Counted from the stretch's first letter, positions 25,457-35,190 are shown. The stretch: 64,000 nucleotides of DNA from Parvibaculum sp. (GCA_017642695.1 JAEPQD010000001.1:1869701-1933700); one strand, 5' to 3'. Made by a program: numbers and translations. Notes: generated from the sequence alone by a model not told the origin.

Positions 25457-26980
25457 TCAGGCGCGCTTCGCCACGGCGGGCCGCGCGCGGAGCCGCTGCG
25501 GCGGCAGCACGCATTCGGCCTGTGTCCCTTGGCCGACCGTGCTCTTGAGCTCGAAGCGGCCGCCATGAACGGCAAGCAGGCCCTTCACGATCGAGAGGCC
25601 AAGCCCCGATCCCTTGCCGGGCTGCGCAAGGCCGGATGCGCCCTGCGTGAAGGCATGCAGCACTTTCTCGATCTCCGATTCCGCAATACCGGGCCCGTTA
25701 TCGTGAATACCGAAACGAAGCTCCCCGTCCGCTTCGATCCGCGCGAACATCAGCACCTCGGAACCGGGCGGCGAGAACTTCACCGCGTTGGTAAGCAGGT
25801 TGATCCATGTCTGCCGCAGCGCCCGCGCATCGCCAAAGACGATTGGCAATGCGTCGTCGAAGTCCGCAACGATGGTTACGCGCTGTGCCTGCGCCCGGAT
25901 TTCCACGATACGGCGGCAATCCTCGGCGAGCTGTACAAGGTCCACTTCCTCTTCGGTGATCTGGAAACGGCCTGCTTCGATCCGCGACAGATCCAGCACG
26001 TCATTGATCAGGCCGAGAAGGTGCTGCCCGGAACGGTTGATGTCGTGCGCATATTCCTTGTAGGTCGGAACCGAGTGCTTGCCGAAGATTTCCGACGCCA
26101 TCACTTCCGAGAAACCGATGATGGCATTCAGCGGCGTGCGGAGTTCGTGGCTCATGTTTGCGAGGAAGTGCGACTTGGCGCGGTTTGCTTCCTCGGCGCG
26201 CGCGCGCGCAGCATCCGATTCGCGCTTGGCCTTGAAGAGTTGCTCGATAAGGCCCGACTTGTCCTCCCTGAGCGTGATCGAATGCAGCATGATGCCATTG
26301 AGGCGAGCCGTGAGCTGCGCAAGCAGTAACGTGAACATGACGAGGACGACCGCAAGCGAAATATGGAGCAGATCGCCATAGCTTACGAGTCGAAGTACAA
26401 CCACCCCGGTGATAGGGATCGCCGAGGCATAGAAGGAGGGCATGTAACAGGAGGTGATGAGCGCGAGCGGCGCAAGCACCAGCAACAACGCCGTCATCAC
26501 GTAGGACTGCAGCAACGCGTCTCCCGGCACCCAGAGAAAGACGGCGGTCGAAGAAATGCTGAACGCAAAGAAGAAGGCGCTGGCGGCAAAGCGGAACTCC
26601 CACGCGCGAACATTTTCGGCGGTGGGGCGCGCCACGACGAACTCAAGCATCGTTTTGCGATTGACCCAGTTCGCAATCAGAAGCAGGACGACGGGAATCG
26701 CAAGCCAGTACCAGGCGACATATTGGGCAAAGCACGCGACATAGGGCACCATCAGAAGCGGAAAGGCGTAGGGGATCGGCAGCTTCTGGCTTTCCACCAG
26801 CATCCGCATCTGCTCGAGGCGCATGTCCGCCGTCAGCGGTTCGCCATTTGCCGTCCGGGGGATGAAGGTCGAGATCCAACTCTGGCGAGCGCCATCCGCC
26901 TCGGCGGGCTCGCCGGTTCTGGCGTGCAAAGCTGGCTGGCGCGGCGCATTGTTTCCCTGCCGCATGTCGCCGACTGTCAT
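25457..26980 (-). CDS. Membrane sensor histidine kinase (PleC/DivJ-like transmitter)
   Basis: About 507 residues: roughly six membrane segments between residues 70 and 225, a coiled linker (about 245-268), then HisKA with FLANMSHELRTPLNAIIGFSE (His278) and an HATPase domain with NLLTNAVKF, DNGPGI and GSGLGLSIV. There is no receiver domain. The transmitter resembles the PleC/DivJ/PdhS group that controls DivK and hence CtrA, though this is by motif only. No response regulator is adjacent. The ATG at 26980 is chosen; one at 27088 lacks a Shine-Dalgarno. Confidence 0.88.
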   Translation of the reverse strand: MTVGDMRQGNNAPRQPALHARTGEPAEADGARQSWISTFIPRTANGEPLTADMRLEQMRMLVESQKLPIPYAFPLLMVPYVACFAQYVAWYWLAIPVVLLLIANWVNRKTMLEFVVARPTAENVRAWEFRFAASAFFFAFSISSTAVFLWVPGDALLQSYVMTALLLVLAPLALITSCYMPSFYASAIPITGVVVLRLVSYGDLLHISLAVVLVMFTLLLAQLTARLNGIMLHSITLREDKSGLIEQLFKAKRESDAARARAEEANRAKSHFLANMSHELRTPLNAIIGFSEVMASEIFGKHSVPTYKEYAHDINRSGQHLLGLINDVLDLSRIEAGRFQITEEEVDLVQLAEDCRRIVEIRAQAQRVTIVADFDDALPIVFGDARALRQTWINLLTNAVKFSPPGSEVLMFARIEADGELRFGIHDNGPGIAESEIEKVLHAFTQGASGLAQPGKGSGLGLSIVKGLLAVHGGRFELKSTVGQGTQAECVLPPQRLRARPAVAKRA

Positions 26981-27191
26981 GGGTCGCCCTTCCGCCCGTC
27001 GAACGCCACCGGGGCGGCCTTTGCACCGCGGCGGGTTTCGACGGGGACCAGACTCGGCGAAAAGTCTTAATAAGGTTTTCCGAGACATGGTTAAGGCATC
27101 ATAATCTGACGGCCACCCGCTGGTTTCCGGCCAATGAAGCGGCCCGTTTTGGGGCACAAGAAAAAATGCACAACAGAGAGGCACATGAGGC

Positions 27192-27992
27192 ATGAGTGAT
27201 CCGCTGATATTCGAGAAAGACGGTCCGGTCGTGACCCTCACGATCAACCGGCCGGAGAGCCGCAACCCGCTTGGCGCCCCGGAGGATGCGGAAAATTTCT
27301 CCGCCGCCGCCGCCCGTATCAATGCTGACCGCGAGGTCCGGTGCGTTGTCCTGACGGGTGCCGGCAAGGCTTTCTCGGCGGGCGGCAATGTGAAGGCCAT
27401 GCGGGAGGGCGGCGATGGTTTCGGCGGTCCCGGCGTCCATATTCGCGAGCGCTACCGCAATGGCATTCACCGGATCGTGAAATCGGTCTGGGGGATCGAA
27501 GTGCCCGTGGTGGCCGCCGTGAACGGTCCGGCCATTGGTCTCGGCAATGATGTCGCCTGTCTCGCCGATACGCGGATCGCCGCCGACAGCGCGATCTTCG
27601 GTGCCACCTTCCTGAAGATCGGCCTCGTTCCCGGCGACGGGGGGGCCTGGCTTCTGCCCCGCATCATCGGCATGGCGCGCGCCTCCGAGCTTCTCTATAC
27701 GGGCGACACGATTGATGCTGCCACGGCAAAGGATTGGGGCCTCGTCTCGGAAGTGGTTCCGGCGGATGAACTGATGGACAGGGCCAGGGCAATTGCCGCG
27801 AAGATCTGCAATCAGGCGCCGGATGTGCTGCGCATGACGAAGCAGCTCCTCCGCCGGGGCATGCTCACGGACTTCGATAACATCATGGAATTGTCGGCCT
27901 CCATGCAGGCGCTCGCCCACCATACGAGCGACCACAAGGAAGCTCTCGACGCCTTCTTCGAAAAGCGGGCACCGAACTACAAGGGGGCCTGA
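27192..27992 (+). CDS. Enoyl-CoA hydratase/crotonase family protein
   Basis: A 266-residue crotonase fold enzyme. LTINRPESRNPLG near residues 17-29, FSAGGNVKAM near 63-72 (oxyanion hole) and a GLVPGDGGAWLLPRIIGMARASELL stretch are typical. The residue after GDGG is Ala/Trp, so the catalytic Glu pair is incomplete and the exact reaction (hydration or isomerisation) is uncertain. It starts the plus-strand group with the ABM protein and acyl-CoA dehydrogenase and is divergent from the histidine kinase. Confidence 0.88.
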   Translation: MSDPLIFEKDGPVVTLTINRPESRNPLGAPEDAENFSAAAARINADREVRCVVLTGAGKAFSAGGNVKAMREGGDGFGGPGVHIRERYRNGIHRIVKSVWGIEVPVVAAVNGPAIGLGNDVACLADTRIAADSAIFGATFLKIGLVPGDGGAWLLPRIIGMARASELLYTGDTIDAATAKDWGLVSEVVPADELMDRARAIAAKICNQAPDVLRMTKQLLRRGMLTDFDNIMELSASMQALAHHTSDHKEALDAFFEKRAPNYKGA

Positions 27993-28133
27993 GAACCGTT
28001 CGAAAATGAACGGCAGGCCAATTGCCGGCGAACAGCCTGTGGCGCTGCGCGCATTGAAGCAGGGGGGCTTTGCCCCTAAAGTCCCCCGCAAATGAAGAAC
28101 GGGCCGTGGGCCCAGGCAAAATGGGAGCGAAAC

Positions 28134-28430
28134 ATGAGTGTCATCGGCGTTGTGGCGACCCTTCCGGTCCAGCCGGGCAAGGAAGCGGAATTCGAAAAGG
28201 TCTTTGGCGACCTGCGCTCGAAGGTGAAAGCGAACGAGAAGGGCTGCTTGCAGTACGATTTCTTCAAGTCCAAGTCCGAGCCCTCCACGTATGTCGTGAT
28301 GGAGCAGTACGCGTCGCAGGCCGACCTGGATGCACATGGCAAGACGGAGTATTTCCGTGCTGCGGGCCCTGCGCTGGGTGCCGTGCTCGGCGGTGCGCCT
28401 TCACTCCAGTTCCTCGACAAGGTCGAGTAA
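28134..28430 (+). CDS. ABM-domain (putative quinol monooxygenase) protein
   Basis: A 98-residue ferredoxin-like dimeric alpha-beta barrel protein. MSVIGVVATLPVQPGKEAEFEKVF begins the first strand-helix, followed by ANEKGCLQYDFF and TYVVMEQYASQADLDAH, the ABM pattern. Family members are cofactor-less monooxygenases or small-molecule isomerases. The ATG at 28134 has GGGAG upstream, so 14 upstream residues are excluded. It is 20 bp before an acyl-CoA dehydrogenase, probably cotranscribed. Confidence 0.82.
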   Translation: MSVIGVVATLPVQPGKEAEFEKVFGDLRSKVKANEKGCLQYDFFKSKSEPSTYVVMEQYASQADLDAHGKTEYFRAAGPALGAVLGGAPSLQFLDKVE

Positions 28431-28450
28431 TTCAGAACGGAAAGACGACA

Positions 28451-29659
28451 ATGGATCTCGCATTCAGCAAGGAAGACGAAGCTTTCCGCAAGGAAGTCCG
28501 TCAGTTCATCGACGAGTGCTACACGCCCGAGATGCGCCGCCTTCATGCGCGCTCGAAGCATGGCTACATCACCAGGGAAGCCCATGTTCAGTGGCAGAAG
28601 TCGCTCGCGAAGAAAGGCTGGCTCGCACCCAACTGGCCTGTCGAATACGGCGGACCGGGCTTCACGCAGTCCCAGAAGTACATCTTCAACGTCGAGATGA
28701 GCCGCGCCGGCGTCCCGCATACCATTCCCTTCGGCCCGACCATGGTAGCGCCGGTCATCATGAAATTCGGCACCGCGGAACAGAAGAAGCGTTTCCTGCC
28801 GGATATTCTCGAAACCAACGTTCTGTGGTGTCAGGGCTATTCCGAGCCGGGGTCGGGCTCGGACCTTGCCTCGCTGAAGACAAAGGCTGAAGACAAGGGC
28901 GACCATTTCCTCGTCAACGGCTCGAAGATCTGGACATCCGTCGCCCAGTGGGCGGACTGGATCTTCTGTCTCGTACGCACGTCGAATGAAGGCAAGCCGC
29001 AGGAAGGCATCTCGTTCCTGCTGATCGACATGAAGACGCCAGGCATCACGGTAGATCCGATCGTTTGCCTCGACAGCACGCCCGCGCCGAACCAGGAGGT
29101 CAATCAGGTTTTCTTCGAAGACGTGAAGGTACCGAAGGAAAATCTCATCGGTGAAGTGAACAAGGGCTGGACCTACGCCAAGTACCTGCTCGAATTCGAA
29201 CGCGGCAATCCCTATTCGCCGGGCCTCTATAGCTCGCTGCACGAAGTGCGGGAGATGGCGAAGGAAATCCAGGTCGAAGGCAAGCCGCTTGCCGACGATC
29301 CGGGTTTCAAGGCGCGGTGCGCTGATATCGAAAGCCAGATCACGGCGATGGAGTTCACCGAACTGCGCATCTTCTCCGCCCTCTCCATTGGTGGCAATGT
29401 CGGCCCTGAAAGCTCGATGCTGAAATGCCGCGGCACGGAGCTGCAGCAGGAAGTGTCGCAGTTGATGGTTGAGGTTCTCGGCGACTACGCGGCCCCCACC
29501 ATCGAGAACGGCCTTGCGGACACCAACGAGCCGGAAGTCGGCCCCGAAGGCGCCTTCACCGCCGCGCCCTATTACTTCTCGGCGCGCAAGACGTCGATCT
29601 TTGCCGGATCGAACGAGATCCAGCGCAACATCATGGCAAAGGCCGTGCTCGGTCTTTGA
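28451..29659 (+). CDS. Acyl-CoA dehydrogenase
   Basis: A 402-residue homologue of the protein at 21883: WPVEYGGPGFT, YSEPGSGSDLASL, KIWTSVAQWADW, LLEFERGNPYS and a C-terminal AGSNEIQRNIMAKAVLGL. Again the C-terminal position of the EGTS Glu is occupied by Gly/Ala, so the base is probably in the ER helix. It starts 20 bp after the ABM gene. A GNAT gene begins within its last bases. Substrate is unknown; unlike the 21883 gene it has no adjacent partner subunit. Confidence 0.92.
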   Translation: MDLAFSKEDEAFRKEVRQFIDECYTPEMRRLHARSKHGYITREAHVQWQKSLAKKGWLAPNWPVEYGGPGFTQSQKYIFNVEMSRAGVPHTIPFGPTMVAPVIMKFGTAEQKKRFLPDILETNVLWCQGYSEPGSGSDLASLKTKAEDKGDHFLVNGSKIWTSVAQWADWIFCLVRTSNEGKPQEGISFLLIDMKTPGITVDPIVCLDSTPAPNQEVNQVFFEDVKVPKENLIGEVNKGWTYAKYLLEFERGNPYSPGLYSSLHEVREMAKEIQVEGKPLADDPGFKARCADIESQITAMEFTELRIFSALSIGGNVGPESSMLKCRGTELQQEVSQLMVEVLGDYAAPTIENGLADTNEPEVGPEGAFTAAPYYFSARKTSIFAGSNEIQRNIMAKAVLGL

Positions 29660-30147
29660 GTGCCGGCGCGAAAATCGAGATCGAACGGGCGAGCGCCGGA
29701 GACATTCCGGCGCTCGCTCGCGTTTGGCATGACGCCTGGCACGCAGGTCACGCGCATCTCGATCCGGAGATCGCCACGGGACGTCCCTTTGCCTTCTTCG
29801 AGGCGCGGATGGGCTCGGCCATCGACCGCATGGCTGTCGCGCGTGTCGATGGAGAAATTGTCGGGTTTTCCGGGTGGGAGGGCGATGGCATCGGGCAGGT
29901 CTTTGTCCTGCCGGCATGGCACGGGCGCGGTGTTGCCGCGCCGCTCCTTCGGGCCGCCGAAGATGCCTTGAAAGAACAGGGACATGCGCTCATCTGGCTG
30001 CAATGCCGCATCGGCAACGGCCGGGCGCGGGCGTTTTACGAAAAGCACGGCTGGTATGTAGCCCGCGAGGTGGAGGCGGACATCGGCACCGTCGCGGGCC
30101 GCGAGCCGATCAAGGTCTGGCAGATGGAAAAGCGGTTCGCAGGCTAG
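29656..30147 (+). CDS. GNAT family N-acetyltransferase
   Basis: A 163-residue acetyl-CoA-dependent acyltransferase. VFVLPAWHGRGVAAPLLRAAEDAL near residues 80-103 contains the acetyl-CoA-binding R/QxxGxA-type loop (HGRGVA), and NGRARAFYEKHGW is the conserved C-terminal strand-helix. The start is a TTG at 29656 overlapping the preceding TGA by four bases (TTGA), so it is likely translationally coupled. Its TAG shares CTAG with the convergent transporter stop. Substrate unknown. Confidence 0.8.
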   Translation: MSAGAKIEIERASAGDIPALARVWHDAWHAGHAHLDPEIATGRPFAFFEARMGSAIDRMAVARVDGEIVGFSGWEGDGIGQVFVLPAWHGRGVAAPLLRAAEDALKEQGHALIWLQCRIGNGRARAFYEKHGWYVAREVEADIGTVAGREPIKVWQMEKRFAG

Positions 30148-32039
30148 TTCGCTGTATGCCCGGGACGTCGCGGGCGCCCATAGGCTTGCGTGATCCGGTC
30201 GAACACGATGGCGAGCGCGACGATGGCGATGCCCGCAACGAGCCCGCGCCCGACGTCGAGCCGCTGAATGCCGAGCAGCACTTCCTCTCCGAGCCCGCGC
30301 GCACCGATCATCGACGCAATCACGACCATCGAAAGCGCCATCATCGTCGTCTGGTTGATGCCCGCCATGATGCTGGGCAGCGCGAGCGGCAGCTTGATGT
30401 CCATAAGCTGCCGTTTCGGATCGGCGCCGAGATCGGCCGCCACTTCCACGAATGCCCGGTCCACCGTCCTAAGGCCGAGATCGACAAGGCGGATCAGGGG
30501 TGGGGTTGCATAGATGACGGTCGCGAAAAGCGCAGGCACCTTGCCAAGCCCGAACAGCATGAGCGCCGGAATGAGGTAGACGAAGCTCGGCAGCGTCTGC
30601 ATCGCATCGAGCACCGGCAGCATGATCCGGCGTACCGTATCGTTCGCCGCCATGCCGATACCGGAAGGCAAACCGATCAGGACGGCGAAAAGCACCGACA
30701 CAACCATCAACGCCAGCGTCTGGATCGCAAGGTGCCATAGGCCGAGCAGCCCGATCAGGAAAAGTGTGGCTGCAAGCGCCGCCGGCAGGATTGGAGAACG
30801 CGAGGCGTGATAGGCGATGCCTGCGACGACAAGGATCAGAAGCCACCAGGGCAGGGCGGCGAGCAGTGCCTCCAGTGCCACGATGAGCTTGAGCAGAACA
30901 TTGCTCACCGCCTGGAACTTGTCGCCGTGATCGGCGACGAAACGCTTCATCGCATCGTTGACCCAGGCCTCGAGCGGGAGTTCGAGCGTCACTGGAAAGC
31001 TTTTTGCCGCTGCTTCCCGTTCGCCTGTCACGCGCGCCGCAATTTCGGGGTTTACCCATTCCCGCCAGACGTCGTCCCGCGTCTCGATGAAGTTGAGCGC
31101 CGCGTCCCGCGCCGTCGCGCCTTCGTTCTTCTGCATGTAAGCGAGTGCCTCGCTCACCATCTGTCCCGTCGTTTGATAGGCACGCAGAAACGAAGCGATC
31201 TCCGGCGCTTCCTCAACGAAGTTCGCGTTCGCGCCGATGATGACCTCGACGGTCGGGAAAGCGACGGGCGGGTTGTTTGCGGGGTCTGCGTTGAAAGCGT
31301 CCCACGCCTCCTCGGAATAGAGCGGTTCCTCCAGCTTCACGAGATCGAAGGCGCCGAGCACCCATGTCGGGCCCCAGTAATAGGCGAGCACTGGTCGGCC
31401 TCGCTCATAGGCCGATGCAATGGCGGCGGCGAGTGCCGCACCCGTCCCCGGCCGAAAATTTGTGTAGAAGCGGTCGAGCCCGTATCCCTCAAGCTTCCGC
31501 GTGCTTTGCTCCTCGCAACTCCATCCGAGAATGCAGTTGTAGAACCGGCCCTTGTCGGGCTCTTCGGGGTCGCGGAAGAGCTGCCAGTGATCTTTGAGAT
31601 CGGAAACGGAAATGAGCTCCGGTGCCATTGGCTCGATGCCGCGCGCCTTGTCGCCTTCGATCACATATCGCGGCACATACCAGCCCTGAACGGCATCGGG
31701 AAAATTCGTGCCCAGGGAAACGACGGTTCCCGCTTCGAGCGCCGCATTCCACGGTTCGGTGACATTGTCGCGCCAGATTTCCATCAGCACGTCGATGTCA
31801 CCCTGGCCGAGCCCCGTCACGAGCGGCAGCGTTGAACCCGGGAGTACGTCCGTCTCGCAGCCATAGCCACGCTCGATGATGAGGCGTGCAACTTCCGTAT
31901 GGAAAGCATTCGAGTCCCAGTCGAGCCCGCCGAACATGATCGGACGGTCGATCTCGCAAACAGGCGCAGCCATAGCCGCGCTCGGAATGCAGGCCGTGAG
32001 AAGAAGCGCCGCGAGCGCGAGGAGAAACCGGTTCGGCAT
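30144..32039 (-). CDS. Glycine betaine/proline-type ABC transporter: substrate-binding protein fused to permease
   Basis: About 631 residues. A signal sequence (residues 1-25, with a possible LTAC lipobox) precedes an OpuAC-like binding domain (about 30-310), including a GLDWDSNAFH start and an AYYWGPTWVLGAFDLVKL segment. A linker is followed by a ProW-like permease with several membrane spans and the EAA loop VEVAADLGADPKRQLMDIKLPLALPSI. Order is binding protein then permease. No ProV-type ATPase is adjacent, so it must use one from elsewhere. In-frame starts at 32051 and 32048 are alternatives. Confidence 0.88.
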   Translation of the reverse strand: MPNRFLLALAALLLTACIPSAAMAAPVCEIDRPIMFGGLDWDSNAFHTEVARLIIERGYGCETDVLPGSTLPLVTGLGQGDIDVLMEIWRDNVTEPWNAALEAGTVVSLGTNFPDAVQGWYVPRYVIEGDKARGIEPMAPELISVSDLKDHWQLFRDPEEPDKGRFYNCILGWSCEEQSTRKLEGYGLDRFYTNFRPGTGAALAAAIASAYERGRPVLAYYWGPTWVLGAFDLVKLEEPLYSEEAWDAFNADPANNPPVAFPTVEVIIGANANFVEEAPEIASFLRAYQTTGQMVSEALAYMQKNEGATARDAALNFIETRDDVWREWVNPEIAARVTGEREAAAKSFPVTLELPLEAWVNDAMKRFVADHGDKFQAVSNVLLKLIVALEALLAALPWWLLILVVAGIAYHASRSPILPAALAATLFLIGLLGLWHLAIQTLALMVVSVLFAVLIGLPSGIGMAANDTVRRIMLPVLDAMQTLPSFVYLIPALMLFGLGKVPALFATVIYATPPLIRLVDLGLRTVDRAFVEVAADLGADPKRQLMDIKLPLALPSIMAGINQTTMMALSMVVIASMIGARGLGEEVLLGIQRLDVGRGLVAGIAIVALAIVFDRITQAYGRPRRPGHTAN

Positions 32040-32095
32040 GCCCCGCATCATAGGGACCGGGCGCAGCCTTGGCCATTCGCCGGTACGAGGCAAAG

Positions 32096-32120
32096 AAAAA
32101 GGGGAGCCGCCTGGCTCCCC
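32096..32120 (-). terminator. Rho-independent terminator after the MFE-2-like SDR
   Basis: On the minus strand GGGGAGCC-AGGC-GGCTCCCC is followed by TTTTTCTTT. It lies 26 bp beyond the stop of the gene at 32147 and before the start of the ABC fusion. Confidence 0.9.
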
Positions 32121-32146
32121 TCAGATTCTTGCGTTAAGGGACAGGC

Positions 32147-33052
32147 TTACTTGCCGCCCGTCGCCAGTTTGAAGAACTTGCCGGTCTGCTCACCGCCCAT
32201 GAAGAAGGGAGTGGCGTTCGAGAAATCGGAGATCTTCTCCCAGTTCTCGGCGACCTTCTCGGCCGTCAAGCCATCGCGGCCAAGGAACACGCCTTCAGCC
32301 TCTTCCATGCGCGCTGCGGCGAAGACACCGGCACCCGCGCAGAGGATCATGCCGGTCGGGGCCTGTTCCGAGACGAGGAACATCACGCCCGGCGAAACGG
32401 CATCCGGCGTCAGCATTTCTTCTGCTTCCGGCGGCATCAGATCCGACGTCATGCGCGTATAGGCGACCGGCGCCAGCGCGTTGCAATGGATGTTGTTTTT
32501 CTGGCCTTCGAGCTTCAGCGTGTTGATGAAACCGACGACGGCGAGCTTCGCCGCGCCGTAGTTCGTCTGGCCGAAATTGCCGTACAGGCCCGTCGAGGAG
32601 GCTGTCACGACGATGCGGCCGTAGTTCTGCTCCTTCATGATTTCCCAGACCGCCTTGGTTGGCTTCACCGTGCCCATCAGGTGAACGTCGACCACGAGCT
32701 GGAAGTCATTGATCTCCATCTTGGAGAACGACTTGTCGCGCAGGATGCCGGCATTGTTGATCAGGATATCGATCCGGCCCCACTGGTCCATGGTCTGCTT
32801 GACCATGTTGGCGACGCCTTCGTCATCCGTCACGCTCGAGCCGTTGGCGATCGCCTCGCCGCCCAGCGCCTTGATTTCCTCGACGACCTTGTTGGCTGCT
32901 TCCGACGAGCCGCCGGCGCCCGTGCGGTCGCCGCCCAGGTCGTTCACCACCACTTTCGCGCCGCGCCGGGCGAGTTCCAACGCGTGGGACCGGCCAAGAC
33001 CGCCACCCGCGCCGGTCACGATGGCGACCTTGCCGTCAAAACGAATGCTCAT
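32147..33052 (-). CDS. SDR, (3R)-hydroxyacyl-CoA dehydrogenase/MFE-2-like
   Basis: A 301-residue NAD(P)-dependent short-chain dehydrogenase. VAIVTGAGGGLGRSHAL near residues 9-25, VVVNDLGGDRTGAGGSS near 34-50, LINNAGILRD near 90-99, the catalytic Ser region VTASSTG and YGAAK are all present. The NDLGGDRTGAG insert is characteristic of the dehydrogenase unit of peroxisomal multifunctional enzyme 2, so a beta-oxidation step on bulky acyl-CoAs is plausible. Start ATG 33052, with GGAGA 9 nt upstream. It is transcribed alone and has its own terminator. Confidence 0.88.
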   Translation of the reverse strand: MSIRFDGKVAIVTGAGGGLGRSHALELARRGAKVVVNDLGGDRTGAGGSSEAANKVVEEIKALGGEAIANGSSVTDDEGVANMVKQTMDQWGRIDILINNAGILRDKSFSKMEINDFQLVVDVHLMGTVKPTKAVWEIMKEQNYGRIVVTASSTGLYGNFGQTNYGAAKLAVVGFINTLKLEGQKNNIHCNALAPVAYTRMTSDLMPPEAEEMLTPDAVSPGVMFLVSEQAPTGMILCAGAGVFAAARMEEAEGVFLGRDGLTAEKVAENWEKISDFSNATPFFMGGEQTGKFFKLATGGK

Positions 33053-33291
33053 GGGTATTTTCTCCAGTTGGACTGTCGGGCCGTGAAGACCGGAAAGGGG
33101 CGCCGGGAGGCCCTCTTTTGGGGCATTTCCGGCCGGGCCCGGGAAAACATGCGGGTCTTTGTGCATGAGAGGCAGGCAGGGGTCAAGGGAGGGGAGGGAA
33201 CCCGCTCCATTGCGCTGCGAGAGTCGCGCTTTATGATGGGTTGTTCCGCCGAAACCGGGGGAATCCTGCCCCGGGGGGAGCTTTCCTGATC

Positions 33292-34551
33292 ATGATCCTG
33301 ACGTCCCTGCAGAGCGCCTTCGGGCTCGCCCTTTTCGTCGCGCTCGCCTGGATCTTGAGCGAGAACCGCCGCGTCTTTCCGCTCCGGGCGGTCGTCGTCG
33401 GTCTTGCGGTCCAGATCGGCTTGGCCCTTCTCCTGCTGAAGCTGCCCGGCTCGCAGGGCGCGCTTCTCGCGCTCAACGGTGTCGTGGACGGGCTCACCGC
33501 CGCGACAAGGGCGGGCACGGGCTTTGTCTTCGGTTATATCGGCGGGGGAGAGGCCCCCTTTGCGGTGGAAGCGCCGCAGAACAGTTTCATTCTCGCCTTC
33601 CAGGCACTCCCCCTCGTCCTTGTCATGTCGGCCCTCTCCGCTCTTCTCTGGCACTGGAAGGTGCTCGGCTGGGTAACGCGGGGTTTCGGTTATGTCCTGC
33701 AGAAGACGATGGGGATCGGTGGCGCGGTCGGGCTCGCCTCAGCGGCCAACGCCTTCGTCGGCATGGTCGAGGCGCCCCTTCTCATCCGGCCATATCTCGA
33801 GCGGCTGACGCGTTCCGAACTTTTCATGACCATGACGGTTGGCCTCGCCACCGTCTCCGGCACCGTCCTTGTTCTGTATGCGAGCATCATTTCGCCCGTC
33901 GTTCCCGGCGCCCTCGGGCAAATTCTCGTCGCCTCGCTTGTTTCGTTGCCAGCAGGCATTCTCGTCGCACGGCTCATGGTACCGGAGGAGCCCTATGCGA
34001 CGCCCACCGGCATCGGCGACGACGTTCCTTTTCTCGAATATCACAGCAGCATGGACGCGGTGACGCGCGGCACGTTCGAGGGCCTGCAGCTTCTCCTCAA
34101 CATCATCGCCATGCTTGTCGTCATGGTCGCCCTCGTCGCGCTGGTGAATATCCTTCTCGCCCTGCTGCCCGATCTCTGGGGTGCGCCGCTCACGTTGCAG
34201 CGCATGCTCGGCTGGCTCTTCTCGCCGCTCGTCTGGGCGATGGGCGTGCCGCCGTCGGAAATGCACCTCGCAGGCCAGCTCATGGGCACGAAGACGATCC
34301 TCAACGAGTTCATCGCCTATCTCGATCTTGCCGCACTGCCCGAAGGCGCGCTGTCGGAGCGCTCCACCCTCATCATGGTCTACGCGCTATGCGGTTTTGC
34401 CAATTTCGGCTCGGTCGGCATCCTGATCGGCGGGCTGACCGCGCTGGTGCCATCCCGCCGCGCGGACATTGTCACGCTCGGCACCCGCGCCATCGTCTCC
34501 GGCACCCTCGCGACCTCGATGACGGGCGCGGTGATCGGCCTCATTACCTGA
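33292..34551 (+). CDS. CNT-family nucleoside transporter (NupC-like)
   Basis: A 419-residue inner-membrane protein with about ten hydrophobic spans. AANAFVGMVEAPLLIRPYLERLTRSELF and VGLATVSGTVLVLYASII, then LMGTKTILNEFIAYLDL and YALCGFANFGSVGILIGGLTALVPSRR, are the conserved motifs of concentrative nucleoside transporters. It should import nucleosides with H+ or Na+. The ATG at 33292 is chosen; upstream codons to 33241 look non-coding. A GST gene follows after 27 bp. Confidence 0.88.
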   Translation: MILTSLQSAFGLALFVALAWILSENRRVFPLRAVVVGLAVQIGLALLLLKLPGSQGALLALNGVVDGLTAATRAGTGFVFGYIGGGEAPFAVEAPQNSFILAFQALPLVLVMSALSALLWHWKVLGWVTRGFGYVLQKTMGIGGAVGLASAANAFVGMVEAPLLIRPYLERLTRSELFMTMTVGLATVSGTVLVLYASIISPVVPGALGQILVASLVSLPAGILVARLMVPEEPYATPTGIGDDVPFLEYHSSMDAVTRGTFEGLQLLLNIIAMLVVMVALVALVNILLALLPDLWGAPLTLQRMLGWLFSPLVWAMGVPPSEMHLAGQLMGTKTILNEFIAYLDLAALPEGALSERSTLIMVYALCGFANFGSVGILIGGLTALVPSRRADIVTLGTRAIVSGTLATSMTGAVIGLIT

Positions 34552-34578
34552 AAACGAAAACATCTCGGGGAGAGCATC

Positions 34579-35190
34579 GTGAAACTCTACAACTCGGCCA
34601 TGCCGGCGCCGAACCCGCGCCGTGTGCGCATCTTTGCGGCGGAGAAGGGAATCGACCTGCAGCTTGAGGAGGTCGCGCTCATGAAGCGCGAGCACAAGTC
34701 GGAGGAATTCCGCAAAAAGAACTCGCTCGGGCAGACGCCGGTCCTTGAGCTGGATGACGGCACGACCATTTCCGAAAGCGTGTCGATCTGTCGGTACCTT
34801 GAGGAGCTTCATCCCGACAAGCCGCTCTTCGGCCGCAGCGCGGTGGAGCGCGCGCAGGTCGACATGTGGCTTCGTCGCGTCGAGTTCGCGCTGATGGGTC
34901 CTGTCGGTAATTTCTGGCGCCACGCCCATCCCTACACGGCAAAGGTCGTGAAGCAGTTCAACGATTTCGGCGAATCGAACAGGGAGGGGGCCGAGGCGGC
35001 CTTCCGCTGGCTCGACAGGGAGCTCGAGGACCGGACCTACGTGATCGGGGATTATTTCTCGGTGGCAGACATCACCGCGCTCTGCACAGTCGATTTTGCC
35101 GCCTTTGCCGGGCTGGAAATGCCGGAAGGAACGCCGCACCTCCACGCCTGGCATGCGCGCGTATCGTCGCGGCCAAGTGCCGCCGCATGA
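34579..35190 (+). CDS. Glutathione S-transferase family protein
   Basis: A 203-residue GST. The thioredoxin-like N-domain runs KLYNSAMPAPNPRRVRIFAAEKGI, then NSLGQTPVLELDDGTTISESVSICRYLEE (cis-Pro and Glu-Ser glutathione-gamma-Glu motif). The alpha-helical C-domain has DYFSVADITALC, the conserved N-capping box. It probably conjugates or detoxifies electrophiles in the cytoplasm. It is 27 bp downstream of the nucleoside transporter and may be cotranscribed. Confidence 0.9.
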   Translation: MKLYNSAMPAPNPRRVRIFAAEKGIDLQLEEVALMKREHKSEEFRKKNSLGQTPVLELDDGTTISESVSICRYLEELHPDKPLFGRSAVERAQVDMWLRRVEFALMGPVGNFWRHAHPYTAKVVKQFNDFGESNREGAEAAFRWLDRELEDRTYVIGDYFSVADITALCTVDFAAFAGLEMPEGTPHLHAWHARVSSRPSAAA

